From NCBI GenBank assembly GCA_963829085.1, contig CAWHHJ010000004.1, positions 1 to 64,000 of the forward strand: a DNA stretch of 64,000 nucleotides. The letters run 5' to 3'. The notes under the pieces are model-generated. The model searched no databases and had not been told where the DNA came from. It saw only the letters and a list, made by a program, of their open reading frames with translations. Made by a program: the position numbers and the translations under genes. Below are positions 17,972 to 27,515 of the stretch, piece by piece (the stretch's first letter is position 1; each line of letters begins with the position of its first letter). The stretch comes from PALSA-1004 sp963829085. GTDB lineage: Bacteria > Pseudomonadota > Gammaproteobacteria > Burkholderiales > SG8-41.

Positions 17972-18975
17972 GAGGCGCTTTGCCGGTACGACGGGTCCAC
18001 CTGGTAGGTGCCGCCCCAGCCGAGCGGCGGGTCGCCACGCCCCTGGCGCTGGAACTCGCCGAGGAACCACCGCTGCAGCTGGAACTGCTGCGGGGTCGCG
18101 GCCAGCGCGAGCAGCCGTTGGGTGCGGCAGAACTCGTCGGCGAGCTCGAGCAGGTCGAGGAGCTGGGCCATGGTGTCGGACGCTCCCGGCGGCATCCGGA
18201 ACACGAGGTCCGCCCGGTCGACCCCGTCGGCGATCGCATTCTCGAGGGCCTCGAGGCCGCTCATCGCCAGGTTGATCTCGTCGACGCGCTCGAACAGCTC
18301 GGTCAGGCTCTTCGCCACCGGGTAGTCCGTCTCGTGGGCCAGCGCGAGCAGCCGCAGCTCGCGGCGGACCTCCCGGTAGTGCCGCCGGAAGTCCGCGATG
18401 AGCTGGACCGGCATCGCGTCGAACACCACGGTCTCGTAGTCGTCGGGGACGACCGCCGGGCCGCGCGGCGTGTCGTCGCTGGGCACGTCGATGACCGGGG
18501 CGGACGGCGTCTCGGCCACCTGCTCGTCGGGCTCGAACCAGACGATCTTGCCGTCGTCGCGGACGTCGACGCCCCAGGACAGGGCGCACATCGCGACCAG
18601 TCCGAGGCCCCGGCCGAACGTGGAGAGCAGCTCGTCCTCGTCGGTCATCCGCGGGTTGACGGTGGGCACCACCCGGGAGCCGTCGGCGACCTCGAACCGC
18701 GGGTGGTCGAAGGTGCCGGCAACCCGCATCGACATCGGGGGCTTGCCGTGGAGGACGGCGTTGGTGACGAGCTCGGTGATCGCCAGCTCAGCCGTCTCCG
18801 CGAGCTCCGGGCGACCTACTTCACGGCACACGTCACCGGCCCAGCGACGTGCCTCCTGCACGGATCGCGGGCTGCTGTCGAGTGCCACGGGTGGCCTGTT
18901 CAGAGGCAACGACGAGCCTTGTCCACGGGGGTCCTGATGGTGAGAGTGTGGATGAGTCTTGGACGAGATACCCAT
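17968..18975 (-). CDS. ATP-binding (HATPase_c_2, anti-sigma-like) regulatory protein
   Basis: About 335 residues. The N-terminal half is a GHKL ATPase of the anti-sigma/serine-kinase type: N-box ELAITELVTNAVLHG, then FGRGLGLVAMCALSWG as the G-box region. The C-terminal half (after about 160) is a helical domain with DFRRHYREVRRELRLLALA and repeated leucine-rich helices, possibly a partner-binding module. The start is uncertain: ATG at 18975 or GTG at 18888, both with poor ribosome sites. It is first gene of the unit with two crcB genes. A cytoplasmic regulator is inferred; the target is unknown. Confidence 0.72.
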   Translation of the reverse strand: MGISSKTHPHSHHQDPRGQGSSLPLNRPPVALDSSPRSVQEARRWAGDVCREVGRPELAETAELAITELVTNAVLHGKPPMSMRVAGTFDHPRFEVADGSRVVPTVNPRMTDEDELLSTFGRGLGLVAMCALSWGVDVRDDGKIVWFEPDEQVAETPSAPVIDVPSDDTPRGPAVVPDDYETVVFDAMPVQLIADFRRHYREVRRELRLLALAHETDYPVAKSLTELFERVDEINLAMSGLEALENAIADGVDRADLVFRMPPGASDTMAQLLDLLELADEFCRTQRLLALAATPQQFQLQRWFLGEFQRQGRGDPPLGWGGTYQVDPSYRQSAS

Positions 18976-19107
18976 CAGCGACGCGCCGCAAACACGAATA
19001 CTGGGGTCGGTTGTCCAGACGGCTGCCTCGATTCGGCCCCGTGCTGCCGCGGTGAGAGAATTCGAAGGACAGAAGCACACGGCTGAGCACCAGGAAGGCT
19101 CATCGGC

Positions 19108-20583
19108 ATGGCAGGCACGCAGGACAGGCACCAGGTCGTCGTCATCGGGTCCGGGTTCGGCGGACTCTTCGGCACCAAGGCCCTCAAGCGGGCGGACGTC
19201 GACGTGACCATGGTCGCCAAGACGACCCACCACCTCTTCCAGCCGCTGCTCTACCAGGTGGCCACCGGCATCCTGTCCCAGGGCGAGATCGCCCCGCCGA
19301 CGCGCGAGATCCTGAGTACCCAGAAGAACGCCCGGGTGATCCTCGGCGAGGTCACCGACATCGACCTCGAGACCCGCACGGTCACCTCGCAGGTCCTCGG
19401 CCGGCCGACGGTGACGTCGTACGACTCCCTGATCGTGGCCGCCGGCGCCAGCCAGTCCTACTTCGGCAACGACCAGTTCGCCGAGTTCGCCCCGGGCATG
19501 AAGAGCATCGACGACGCCCTCGAGCTCCGCGGCCGTATCTTCGGCGCGTTCGAGTGGGCCGAGCTCGGTGCCGCTCGCGGCGACAACGTCGACCACCACC
19601 TGACCTTCGTGGTCGTCGGCGCCGGGCCGACCGGCGTGGAGATGGCCGGCCAGATCGCCGAGCTCGCGCACCGCACGCTCAAGCGCGACTTCCGGTCCAT
19701 CAACACCCGCGAGGCTCGGGTGATCCTGCTCGACGCCGCCCCGCAGGTGCTGCCGCCGTTCGGTGCCCGCCTGGGTGCCAAGGCCAAGAAGGAGCTCGAG
19801 GACCTGGGCGTCGAGGTCCAGCTCGGGGCGATGGTCACCGACGTCGACGAGCGCGGCCTCGAGGTCAAGGACCGCGACGGCACGGTCCGCCGGATCGAGT
19901 CGATGACGAAGATCTGGGCGGCCGGCGTCCAGGCCAACCCGCTCGGTCGGACCCTGTCCGAGCAGACCGGCGCGCCCCTCGACCGGGCCGGCCGGATCTC
20001 GGTCAACCCCGACCTCACGCTCCCCGGTCACCCCGAGGTGTTCGTGGTCGGCGACATGATCTCGCTCGACAACCTCCCGGGCGTCGCCCAGGTCGCGATC
20101 CAGGGGGCGAAGTACGCCGCCAAGGAGATCCAGAACCGGCTCGACGACAAGGCGCCGCAGGAGCCGTTCCACTACTTCGACAAGGGGTCGATGGCGATCA
20201 TCAGCCGCTTCCGAGCGGTCGCGATGGTCGGCAAGCTGCGGCTGACCGGTGTGATCGCCTGGCTGATGTGGCTGGCCGTGCACCTCGTCTACATCACCGG
20301 CTTCAAGAACCGCCTCACCGCGTTGCTGCACTGGGCGGTCTCGTTCCTCGGCCGCGGTCGCTCGGAGCGCACCACCACCGAGCAGCAGATCTTCGGACGG
20401 GCCGCGCTCGAGAGGCTCAAGGGCGGCGCCGCGGACCTGGTCTCGCGGCCCGGGGCCTACGAAGCGAGCCGTGAGCTCCTGGAGACCACCCGGCGCGCCG
20501 AGCTCGAGGCGCAGGCCGCCGAGGAGGCCCGGCTCAGCGACGAGGGCATGCGCGGCGTCCACAGCGAGAAGGTCGCCCGCTAG
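19108..20583 (+). CDS. ndh: Type II NADH dehydrogenase (NAD(P)/FAD-dependent oxidoreductase)
   Basis: 491 residues. A membrane-associated, non-proton-pumping NADH:quinone oxidoreductase. The FAD-binding GSGFGGLFG lies near residues 14-22, the NADH-binding VVGAGPTGVEMAGQIAE near 170, and VFVVGDMISL marks the second FAD contact. A C-terminal hydrophobic helix (VIAWLMWLAVHLVYITGF) suits membrane anchoring. The ATG at 19108 is preceded by CAGGAAGG. The length and tail match actinobacterial Ndh. Confidence 0.9.
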   Translation: MAGTQDRHQVVVIGSGFGGLFGTKALKRADVDVTMVAKTTHHLFQPLLYQVATGILSQGEIAPPTREILSTQKNARVILGEVTDIDLETRTVTSQVLGRPTVTSYDSLIVAAGASQSYFGNDQFAEFAPGMKSIDDALELRGRIFGAFEWAELGAARGDNVDHHLTFVVVGAGPTGVEMAGQIAELAHRTLKRDFRSINTREARVILLDAAPQVLPPFGARLGAKAKKELEDLGVEVQLGAMVTDVDERGLEVKDRDGTVRRIESMTKIWAAGVQANPLGRTLSEQTGAPLDRAGRISVNPDLTLPGHPEVFVVGDMISLDNLPGVAQVAIQGAKYAAKEIQNRLDDKAPQEPFHYFDKGSMAIISRFRAVAMVGKLRLTGVIAWLMWLAVHLVYITGFKNRLTALLHWAVSFLGRGRSERTTTEQQIFGRAALERLKGGAADLVSRPGAYEASRELLETTRRAELEAQAAEEARLSDEGMRGVHSEKVAR

Positions 20584-20641
20584 ACACGCGTGACCTTTCC
20601 GGCGTCGGAGAGTTGTCCTTCCGAGTGAAGGGAGCTCTCTC

Positions 20642-21907
20642 ATGGGAGACACGCATTTCGGGACTCGCGGGGTCCTCGCCGGGGTCGTCGCCTGCGGCCT
20701 GCTGATCCTCGGTACGTCGCCGGCAGGTGCCGCGGACCCGGACCCGGATCCGCTGGCCCCGGTCACCGGCACGGTGGACGAGCTCCTGGCACCCGTGAAG
20801 GACGCCACCGGGACCGCCCCGGCGCCTCGGCAGAACGGCGCCCTGCCGGTCGAGGAGGACGACGACCCGGACCGCGAGGCCACCGACCCGTCCGGTCCCG
20901 ACCACGGCTCCGGCGAGTCCGCGGACGTCGACACCGGTGACCAGGACGTCGCGGACGTGGCGGGCTCCGACGCGACAGTCGAGGACGACGATGCGTCGTC
21001 CGCCGACGCGACGGTCCTGGCCCTGGGCGGCAACGAGATCCTCGGCGCCCACGCCGACTCCGCCGGCACCCGGAAGCAGTCCGCCGGCGACCCGCTCGAG
21101 CCGGTCTGCTCGGGCAGTGACCACGCCCTCTGCGTGCAGCTGCTGTACGCCGACGCCGCGTCCACCGACGGCCACAGCACCGCCCGCAGCGGCGTCGCGG
21201 CGGTCTGCGTCGGCGGCACCGACGACGATGCGACGGACTGCGACGGCCAGATCGGAGCCGGCGCCGTCCAGAGCAACGGAAAGGTGGACCGCAACGCCCA
21301 CGGTCGGACCCGGGCCTCATCGGGCTCCTCGGCCGCCAACGCCTGTCTCCAGCAGGACCCGCTGCTCGGCACCTGCACCGTGGACGCCGACGTGGTGCGC
21401 TCCGAGGGCCGCTCGGACTCCAACGGCTCGGCGTCCAAGGACAGCCAGGTCCTGGGCGCCGCGCTCGACGGCACCCAGGTCGCCGACACCAGAGAGCCGA
21501 CGGCCGTCGCCCTGCCGCCGGAGTGCACCTCCCCCAGCCTGCTGTGCCTCTTCCTCAACCAGGGCGAGACGTACGTCGGCACCCGCGCGGCCGGTCACGC
21601 GGTGACCGCCCTGACCGCCACCGTCCTCGACGGCAGTGTGATCGCGACGCTGGCGCACTCGGAGACGCTGGTGCACCAGGTCGACCGCGGCGCCACCGAC
21701 GGCCCGGACGAACCGGTGAGCCACGGCGGCCCGGCCACCCCGGCCGCCGGGACCCCGCAGGCGGGCGACACACCCGCTGGCGGCGTGCTCCCCAACACCG
21801 GTGGTGTGCTCAGCGCCCTACTGGTGCTCGGCCTCTTCGGGGTCGGCCTCGGCTCCCTGCTGGTGGCATGGTCGCGCCGCGTAGCCTTGGCGGATGGGCC
21901 TGCTTGA
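20642..21907 (+). CDS. LPXTG-anchored cell-surface protein
   Basis: 421 residues. The signal peptide ends near SPAGAA. An acidic Asp/Pro-rich region follows, then a Cys-containing domain with paired cysteines (VCSGSDHALCVQLLY, AVCVGG, ACLQQDPLLGTC). The C-terminus has LPNTG about 38 residues from the end, then a hydrophobic segment and a basic WSRR tail, the sortase sorting signal. It is expected to be covalently attached to peptidoglycan. No sortase gene lies nearby. The stop overlaps the next ORF by 14 nt. Confidence 0.8.
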   Translation: MGDTHFGTRGVLAGVVACGLLILGTSPAGAADPDPDPLAPVTGTVDELLAPVKDATGTAPAPRQNGALPVEEDDDPDREATDPSGPDHGSGESADVDTGDQDVADVAGSDATVEDDDASSADATVLALGGNEILGAHADSAGTRKQSAGDPLEPVCSGSDHALCVQLLYADAASTDGHSTARSGVAAVCVGGTDDDATDCDGQIGAGAVQSNGKVDRNAHGRTRASSGSSAANACLQQDPLLGTCTVDADVVRSEGRSDSNGSASKDSQVLGAALDGTQVADTREPTAVALPPECTSPSLLCLFLNQGETYVGTRAAGHAVTALTATVLDGSVIATLAHSETLVHQVDRGATDGPDEPVSHGGPATPAAGTPQAGDTPAGGVLPNTGGVLSALLVLGLFGVGLGSLLVAWSRRVALADGPA

Positions 21908-22479
21908 CCGTTCGTTGCCCGGCGAGGGCCGGCGTGGAGTCACCGTCGCCGCTGCCGTGGGGGTGGTCGCCCTGCTGGCAGCGGCACTGCTGGCCGGGCT
22001 CACCCTCGGTGGTGGTGACGGGGACTCGGCGGCGACGCCACCCACGGGCAACGAACCCGTCACGGTGGTCTCGCGCGCGGGCGGCTTCTCCGTCCGCGTC
22101 CCCGGCGACCTGACCGGCACCCGCAACGGTCGCAGCGTCCAGGTGGCCACCCCCGACAAGACGCTGCTCATCAACGTCGGGCCCAGGCCCGCGTCGCTCG
22201 CTCGCCGACGCCCAGGCGTCCGCCCTGCGTGCGGTGAAGCAGGCCTACCGGCAGGTTCGCGTCGAGCAGGGTACGGCGACCCGGATGGGTGGGCTGCCGG
22301 CTCGCCGGTCCGTGGGCACCCTGGCCCGTGACGACGGTGGCCAGCTGGTCTTCTCGGTGACCACCGCCGCCCGGGGCGGCCGGACCTGGTCCGTGGTGAT
22401 GTTCGCGACCCGCGACGTCACCGCCGACCAGCTCGACCGCTGGTACCAGCCGGTGCTCGACGGCTTTCGCGCCCTCTGA
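21894..22479 (+). CDS. Single-pass membrane-anchored extracytoplasmic protein, frameshifted
   Basis: About 194 residues once one indel near 22,200 is bridged. The N-terminus has a basic stretch then one transmembrane helix (VAAAVGVVALLAAALLAGLTL). An exported domain follows with VTVVSRAGGFSVRVPGDL and ends in ADQLDRWYQPVLDGFRAL. This resembles small actinobacterial lipoprotein-like proteins of unknown function. It overlaps the LPXTG gene start-to-stop, so a two-gene cell-surface unit is likely. Confidence 0.6.
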
Positions 22480-22529
22480 GCACCGAAACCCGTTTGGCTG
22501 CCGACCGGCATCACTGGTCGGATGAGGCC

Positions 22530-23042
22530 ATGACCCAGCTGGTGCGGCCCGACGTTTCCTACGCCGACTCGTGGTTCGCCGCGTTCGAGGAGTTCGGGCG
22601 CGCGTTCCTCGACGGCTCCGGGAGCCACGGCCCGGTCGAGGGGGAGATGACCCGGGCGCGCTTCGAGGCGCTGGTCGCGGACCGGTTGGCCGCCTCCGAC
22701 CCGGCGACCCCGGTGCAGCCGGGCTGGGTGCACTGCACGTTCCTCTGGATCGTGGAGGGGGACGAGTTCGTCGGCAACCTGGCGATCCGGCACTCCCTGA
22801 CGCCGTACCTCCTCGAGCAGGGCGGCCACATCGGCTACTCGGTCCGGCCCTCCCGCCGCCGCGAGGGCCACGCCAGCCGGGCGCTCGCGCTGTCCCTGCC
22901 GTGGTGCCGCGAGCTCGGGATCGACCGGGCGCTGGTCACCTGCGACGTGGACAACGAGGCGTCGCGGCGGACCATCGAGGCCAACGGCGGTGTCCAGGAG
23001 GACGTCCGGGGGGACAAGCGACGGTTCTGGATCGACGTGTGA
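22530..23042 (+). CDS. GNAT-family N-acetyltransferase
   Basis: 170 residues. The acetyl-CoA-binding region appears as HIGYSVRPSRRREGHASRALALSL, with the R-x-x-G-x-A loop, and the closing DVDNEASRRTIEANGG is typical of RimJ/RimL-like GNATs. The ATG at 22530 is preferred over a TTG at 22494 because GATGAGG lies just upstream. The substrate is unknown. Confidence 0.85.
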   Translation: MTQLVRPDVSYADSWFAAFEEFGRAFLDGSGSHGPVEGEMTRARFEALVADRLAASDPATPVQPGWVHCTFLWIVEGDEFVGNLAIRHSLTPYLLEQGGHIGYSVRPSRRREGHASRALALSLPWCRELGIDRALVTCDVDNEASRRTIEANGGVQEDVRGDKRRFWIDV

Positions 23043-23102
23043 GAGGCCCGTGCGCAGGGGTGCCGGCCATGCGCACGGGTCCCGACGTACCCGCGAGCCG
23101 CG

Positions 23103-24434
23103 TCAGGCGTCGACCAGCTCGCGCGACCCGTGGCGGGCCTCGGCGGCGACGTCCTGCTGGAGGTCGCGGCCACGGGTCTCCGGCAGCAGTGCGGCGCAGA
23201 CGAGGCTGAGGGCGGCGACCGCCACGTTGTAGCCGGCTACCAGCCAGAGGGTCCCGTCGCCCTTGGAGACCAGCCAGGCCGCGATCAGCGGGGTGAAGCC
23301 GGAGGCGAGGATGCCGGACACCTGGTAGAGCGTGCTCAGGGCGCTGTAGCGGTAGCGGGTGTCGAACAGCTCGCTCCAGAACGCCGCCAGCGGGCCGTAG
23401 ACGATGCCGTAGACGACGCCGAGGCCGCCCACGAACGTGATGGCGACGCCGAGGGTGGTGCCGCCCTGGAGCAGCCAGGCGGCGGGGAACGCGAACAGCA
23501 ACGCGATGGTCGTGCCGACGTTGTAGACGGGCTTCCGGCCGAACCGGTCGCTGAGGCGCCCGGACACGATCACCAGCGCCACGCCCACGACCGCGCCGGC
23601 CATGATCGCGTTGAGCACCGTCGACTTCGGGACGCCGACGGTCTTGACGGCGTACGCGAGCAGGTAGACCGAGAACAGGTTGAACGTGAAGCCCTCGATG
23701 AACCGGGTGCCCATGCCGAGCAGCAGGGTCCGCGGCTGCTTGCGGAACAGCTCCTTGACCGGCATCGCGGAGACCTCCTTGGCCTCCTGCACCTTCTCGA
23801 ACGCCGGGGTCTCCATCACGCTGAGCCGGATCCAGGCGCCGATGGCGAGGAGGAGCACGCTGAGCAGGAAGCAGGCGCGCCAGCCCCAGGCCAGGAACGC
23901 CTCGTCGGGGAGCTGGCTGGCGATCGCGAACGCGCCGGAGGCGAGGAACAGGCCGCCGGGTACGCCGATGTGCGCGAAGCTGCCGAAGAAGCCCCGGCGC
24001 TCGGGCGGCGCGAACTCGACCGTGAGCAGCACGGCCCCGCCGTACTCGCCCCCGACGCCGATGCCCTGGAGGATCCGCAGCACCACCAGCAGGATCGGTG
24101 CCCAGACGCCGATCTGGTCGTACGACGGCAGCAGGCCGATCGCGGCCGTGCCGACGCCCATGATCACCAGCGTCCAGATCAGCATCGTCTTGCGGCCGAT
24201 CCGGTCGCCGAAGTGGCCGAAGATGAAGCCACCGAGCGGCCGGGCCAGGAAGCCGACGGCGAACGTGCCGAACGCGGCGAACTGGGCGGCCGGCCCGCTG
24301 AGGCCGCTGAAGAACAGCTGGTCGAAGACGAGGCCCGCGGCCGTGCCGTAGAGGAAGAAGTCGTACCACTCGATGGTGGCTCCGACCGCTGACGCCACGG
24401 CCACCTTCCGAGGGGAGGCTGCGTCGGTCTGCAT
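23103..24434 (-). CDS. MHS-family MFS transporter (metabolite:H+ symporter)
   Basis: 443 residues, twelve predicted membrane segments. The first loop has GHFGDRIGRKTM and the central loop GRLSDRFGRKPV, the MFS A-motifs. The start EWYDFFLYGTAAGLVF is diagnostic of the metabolite:H+ symporter subfamily (KgtP, ProP and ShiA relatives), which import organic acids or osmolytes. The ATG at 24434 has AGGAG 5 nt upstream. A short inverted repeat, TGTC-N6-GACA (24444-24457), overlaps the leader and could be a repressor site. Confidence 0.88.
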   Translation of the reverse strand: MQTDAASPRKVAVASAVGATIEWYDFFLYGTAAGLVFDQLFFSGLSGPAAQFAAFGTFAVGFLARPLGGFIFGHFGDRIGRKTMLIWTLVIMGVGTAAIGLLPSYDQIGVWAPILLVVLRILQGIGVGGEYGGAVLLTVEFAPPERRGFFGSFAHIGVPGGLFLASGAFAIASQLPDEAFLAWGWRACFLLSVLLLAIGAWIRLSVMETPAFEKVQEAKEVSAMPVKELFRKQPRTLLLGMGTRFIEGFTFNLFSVYLLAYAVKTVGVPKSTVLNAIMAGAVVGVALVIVSGRLSDRFGRKPVYNVGTTIALLFAFPAAWLLQGGTTLGVAITFVGGLGVVYGIVYGPLAAFWSELFDTRYRYSALSTLYQVSGILASGFTPLIAAWLVSKGDGTLWLVAGYNVAVAALSLVCAALLPETRGRDLQQDVAAEARHGSRELVDA

Positions 24435-24570
24435 GGGTGCTCCTGTCATATGCGACAAATCAGACTGAAATAGTGCACATTGACGATACACGGGATCTAG
24501 ACCGGGTCGGCGAGGCGTGCGTCACAGGGCGGCGAGGCCGCCGTGACGGGAGGGGAGAAGCGGGACGCGG

Positions 24571-24643
24571 TAGGCCCTGTGGGACTCGAACCCACAACCA
24601 ACGGATTAAAAGTCCGGAGCTCTGCCAATTGAGCTAAGGGCCC
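24571..24643 (-). tRNA. tRNA-Lys (anticodon TTT)
   Basis: Reverse-strand cloverleaf with acceptor stem GGGCCCT/AGGGCCT (one G-U), D-arm AGCTCAATTGGCAGAGC, anticodon loop ACTTTTAA containing TTT, and T-loop GTTCGAG. CCA is not encoded. Confidence 0.93.
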
Positions 24644-25138
24644 GGGACATGGGGACTTTCATCGGATTGACCCTCGGGAGTCCTCCGGCGAGTAGACCTC
24701 AGTCCTGGTGCAGTATCCCTGACCCTTGGCCGAGTGGCACGAGGCGGGGTAGGTCGTCCAGCTGGTCACGCGTGTTGCCCGGTAGGGAGAAGCCTCGGTG
24801 GGTCCGCAATGGTCCGGTGGTCGGTGATGGCGCGCGTGCAGAACCTCGAGCGTTCTGCCAGGCGCCAAGCCGGGGAGTGGCCCGGGGCGCAGATCGTTGG
24901 CGCCAGACTCTCTGGAAAGGCCGCGGGAGCGGTGCAACGCCTGTGCCACGGGAACGGGCCCTGGCTCGTTCTGGTCTCCTCCGGCGGGTGGGAGCGCTCG
25001 CCGCCTGGGACGACCGACTCGAGGTCGTCAAGACTGGTGCGTTGACGAGTTTCATGGCGGGGTCGTTGGGGGTGAGAGGACGGCGACCCTCCACGTCCGG
25101 GACATCACCGGCATAGGCCCCGCAACGCAGACAGCAAT
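24644..25138. other. Non-coding or degraded stretch upstream of tRNA-Lys
   Basis: About 500 bp in which I see no convincing gene, RNA or repeat on either strand. Open frames exist but none shows a recognisable domain, ribosome site or actinobacterial third-position GC pattern. Together with the remnant that follows, it looks like eroded sequence. Confidence 0.5.
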
Positions 25139-25378
25139 GACCCGTCCACGCTGAGCAACACCCTGCAGCTGGGAAAGTCCGAGGACAACGCGGCCCAGCC
25201 GCAGATCAACGAGTTGCGCCGCAGGATCGGAGAGGCGAAAGCTCCGGTCCAGGTCATTGTGCAGGCTCCCAGCCAGCCTGCCGTTCCAGCGGCCGCCACC
25301 GATGGCAGGTCCGGTCTGGCCGCAGAGCTCCGCGAACTTGGAGAGCTGCGCAAGGCGGGAGTCATAAAGGGTTGGCCG
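25139..25378 (+). pseudogene. Remnant of a SHOCT-domain protein
   Basis: An open stretch without a plausible start encodes NAAQPQINELRRRIGEAK, a Pro/Ala linker, and then AAELRELGELRKAGVI. The last part resembles the core of the SHOCT (short C-terminal) domain, which usually continues with T-x-E-E-F-x-x-x-K-x-x-L-L. That continuation is missing here. It is probably the decayed 3' end of a larger gene; the parent function cannot be told. Confidence 0.4.
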
Positions 25379-25544
25379 ACTCAACAGTCGACTGGCGCCG
25401 TCGAGGACCGCACGTTGCGGCGAACGACCCCGCCGGTCAGTAATTGTGCTGCGTTGACAGGCGCCCGTCGCGGGGACAACCTCGTGAGGGGGGCCCGGAG
25501 ATCGCAGTGAGCCAGGAAGGCGCACGCGAAGCGGAGGTGCGCCC

Positions 25545-26942
25545 ATGATCGCGACACTGGCCGGCTCACTGTCCCTGGTGCTCACCGTCTGGTTGGGCGG
25601 TCTCGCAGAAGCCGCGCCGCAGGCACCCGCCGAACCCCGCCAGCCAGGGTCGCCGCCCGGGCACCTGGGCATGGCTCGCGCCGGAGCGTTGGGGGGCGCC
25701 ACCTGCAGGGGCCGGGCCGCGACCATTGTTGGTACCGAAGGGGACGACGAGCTGACGGGCACCAACCGCCGCGACGTCATCGCGGGCCTCGGTGGGCTGG
25801 ACACCATCGACGGCCGCGGCGGCAACGACCTCATCTGCGGTGGCGACACTCCGTTCCAGTTCGACGAGGAGGGCCAGCTCATCTACGAGTCGGTCTTCGG
25901 GGGAGCCGGGAACGACGTCGTCCTCGGCCAGGGCGGCTACGACGACATCGCCGGCGGCGACGGCAACGATCTGGTTATCGGCGGGGAACGCGACGACTTC
26001 GTCGCCGGCGACGACGGCAGGGACCGCGTGCGTGGCGGCACCGGTGACGACGACGTGTACGGGGGCCGCGGCCACGACAGGCTCATTGGAGACGCCGGAG
26101 ACGACTACGTGGAACCGGGTACCGGCGGTGGCTCGGCCCACGGCGGCCCCGGCAACGACGAGCTCTACGGGGCGCGCTACGCGGACGTCCTGCACGGCGA
26201 CGGCGGCGCCGACGTCCTGGTCGGCGGCCGCGGCGATGACCTGCTCTACGGCGGTCCCGGCCGCGACATCGCCGGCTACCACGGGCTCGGGTCCGCCGAG
26301 TGCGCCGACTGCTTGGGCAGTCACCGCATCCCCATCACCGTGAACCTGCGCACCGGCACCGCAGGCGGCGGGGCGTTCGGTCGCGATCGCCTCAGCCGCA
26401 TCCAGGGCGCCTGGGCCGGCGGGGGGAACGACACCTTCGTCGGGAACGCCGGCAACAACGTCTTCTACCCCGGCACTGGCCGCGCCACCATGCACGGCGG
26501 AGCGGGCAGCGACACCTTCCTGTTTGACCAGGGGATCGAGGGGAGCTCCGCCGAACCCGTCGTCATCGACCTGGCCACCGGCCGCGGCACCTTCACCGGG
26601 GCGCGGCTGAAGTTCACCTCTGTGGAGAACGTCATTGGCGACTCGGAGGCCGACACCATCCGCGGCAACAGCAGGGCAAACCGGCTCATCGGCGGGCCGT
26701 GGTACGACGCCGGCGACATCATCAACGGCCGCGGTGGCGACGACGTGCTGCGCGGCGCGGGTGGTGACGACGTCCTGCGTGGTGGCGAGGGCGACGACAT
26801 CCTCCGAGGCGCGCGAGGTGCAGACCAGCTCGATGGCGGGAACGGAACCAACAGGAACGACGGCGGCCGTGGACGCGACAGTTGCGTCAACCCCGACACC
26901 GGCCCGTTGGCCATCGATTGTGAATCCCGTCCCGGGTCGTAG
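25545..26942 (+). CDS. Secreted RTX-type calcium-binding repeat protein
   Basis: 465 residues. A signal peptide (to about residue 24, GGLAEA) is followed by a Pro-rich spacer. From about residue 65 on there are many GGxGxDxLxGxxGxD nonapeptide pairs (such as GRGGNDLICGG, GGTGDDDVYGG and GAGGDDVLRGGEGDDILRG), which form calcium-binding beta-rolls. There is no catalytic domain. Four Cys lie near ICGG, CADC and DSCVNP. GCGGAGG precedes the ATG at 25545. A surface or matrix structural role is inferred; repeat-rich RTX proteins without enzymes occur in actinobacteria. Confidence 0.78.
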   Translation: MIATLAGSLSLVLTVWLGGLAEAAPQAPAEPRQPGSPPGHLGMARAGALGGATCRGRAATIVGTEGDDELTGTNRRDVIAGLGGLDTIDGRGGNDLICGGDTPFQFDEEGQLIYESVFGGAGNDVVLGQGGYDDIAGGDGNDLVIGGERDDFVAGDDGRDRVRGGTGDDDVYGGRGHDRLIGDAGDDYVEPGTGGGSAHGGPGNDELYGARYADVLHGDGGADVLVGGRGDDLLYGGPGRDIAGYHGLGSAECADCLGSHRIPITVNLRTGTAGGGAFGRDRLSRIQGAWAGGGNDTFVGNAGNNVFYPGTGRATMHGGAGSDTFLFDQGIEGSSAEPVVIDLATGRGTFTGARLKFTSVENVIGDSEADTIRGNSRANRLIGGPWYDAGDIINGRGGDDVLRGAGGDDVLRGGEGDDILRGARGADQLDGGNGTNRNDGGRGRDSCVNPDTGPLAIDCESRPGS

Positions 26943-27515
26943 TCAGCACCAGCAGCAACGATGCGTCTTGCATGGGCCTCCTAGAGCCGGTTCCCCTCTC
27001 ATGCGGTGCGTCGCTACCACGGGACATCGAGCCCGAACAGGACGGCGCGACGCGGAACTACGGGGGGACGTTGAGGCGGCGCGACTCCTTGGTCGAGAGG
27101 GCATCCCCACCGCGAAGCGGCCGTGAGGCTGGTGTTCCAGCGCTTCGACATCGCTACCGGAGCAGCCCATGCCCCGTTCGCCCGCCGTGAGGTGAGGAAT
27201 ACCGGCTGCTGGCGGTGGACGACTTGGTCAGACTCCAGGCAACGCGTGCCCGACCGGATCTGCCGGCGAGGACCGAGAAGGACCCGGGTTGGACGACCAG
27301 GACTGCGAGACCATCGAGCTCGGCCGCACAGCCGTCCGCTAGGGCGAAGCGGTGTCTGAGGGTGCCAGCGTTCAGTCACGGAACGCGATCTCGGGCGCTG
27401 CCTCGGCGCGGAGGAGCAGCCCCAGAGTCCTCGCGAAAGGGACAATTGGGGCTCCCGCCTGCCCTAGTCTGCGAGAGCAGCGGCAGGGGGCCGCGCTTCT
27501 CAGACGGGGGCAGCC
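26943..27515. other. Intergenic region, no gene recognised
   Basis: 570 bp with only short overlapping open frames on both strands and no recognisable domain. The last 60 bp probably hold the promoter and leader of the gene at 27516; CCTAGT at about 27463 could be part of a -10 box, and a GACGGGGGCAG stretch precedes the ATG. Confidence 0.45.

Noticed and set aside
18976..19107. Fluoride riboswitch upstream of the crcB unit
   Set aside because: I looked for the crcB motif (GGNGAUGG near the 5' end with its pseudoknot partner) in the leader and did not see it.
17968..21582. 1204-codon open frame on the minus strand
   Set aside because: Only its last part, the ATP-binding regulator, is real. 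The rest is antisense to ndh and the LPXTG gene.
24444..24457. TGTC-N6-GACA palindrome upstream of the MHS transporter
   Set aside because: Four-base arms are easily due to chance, and no regulator is adjacent; mentioned with the gene only.
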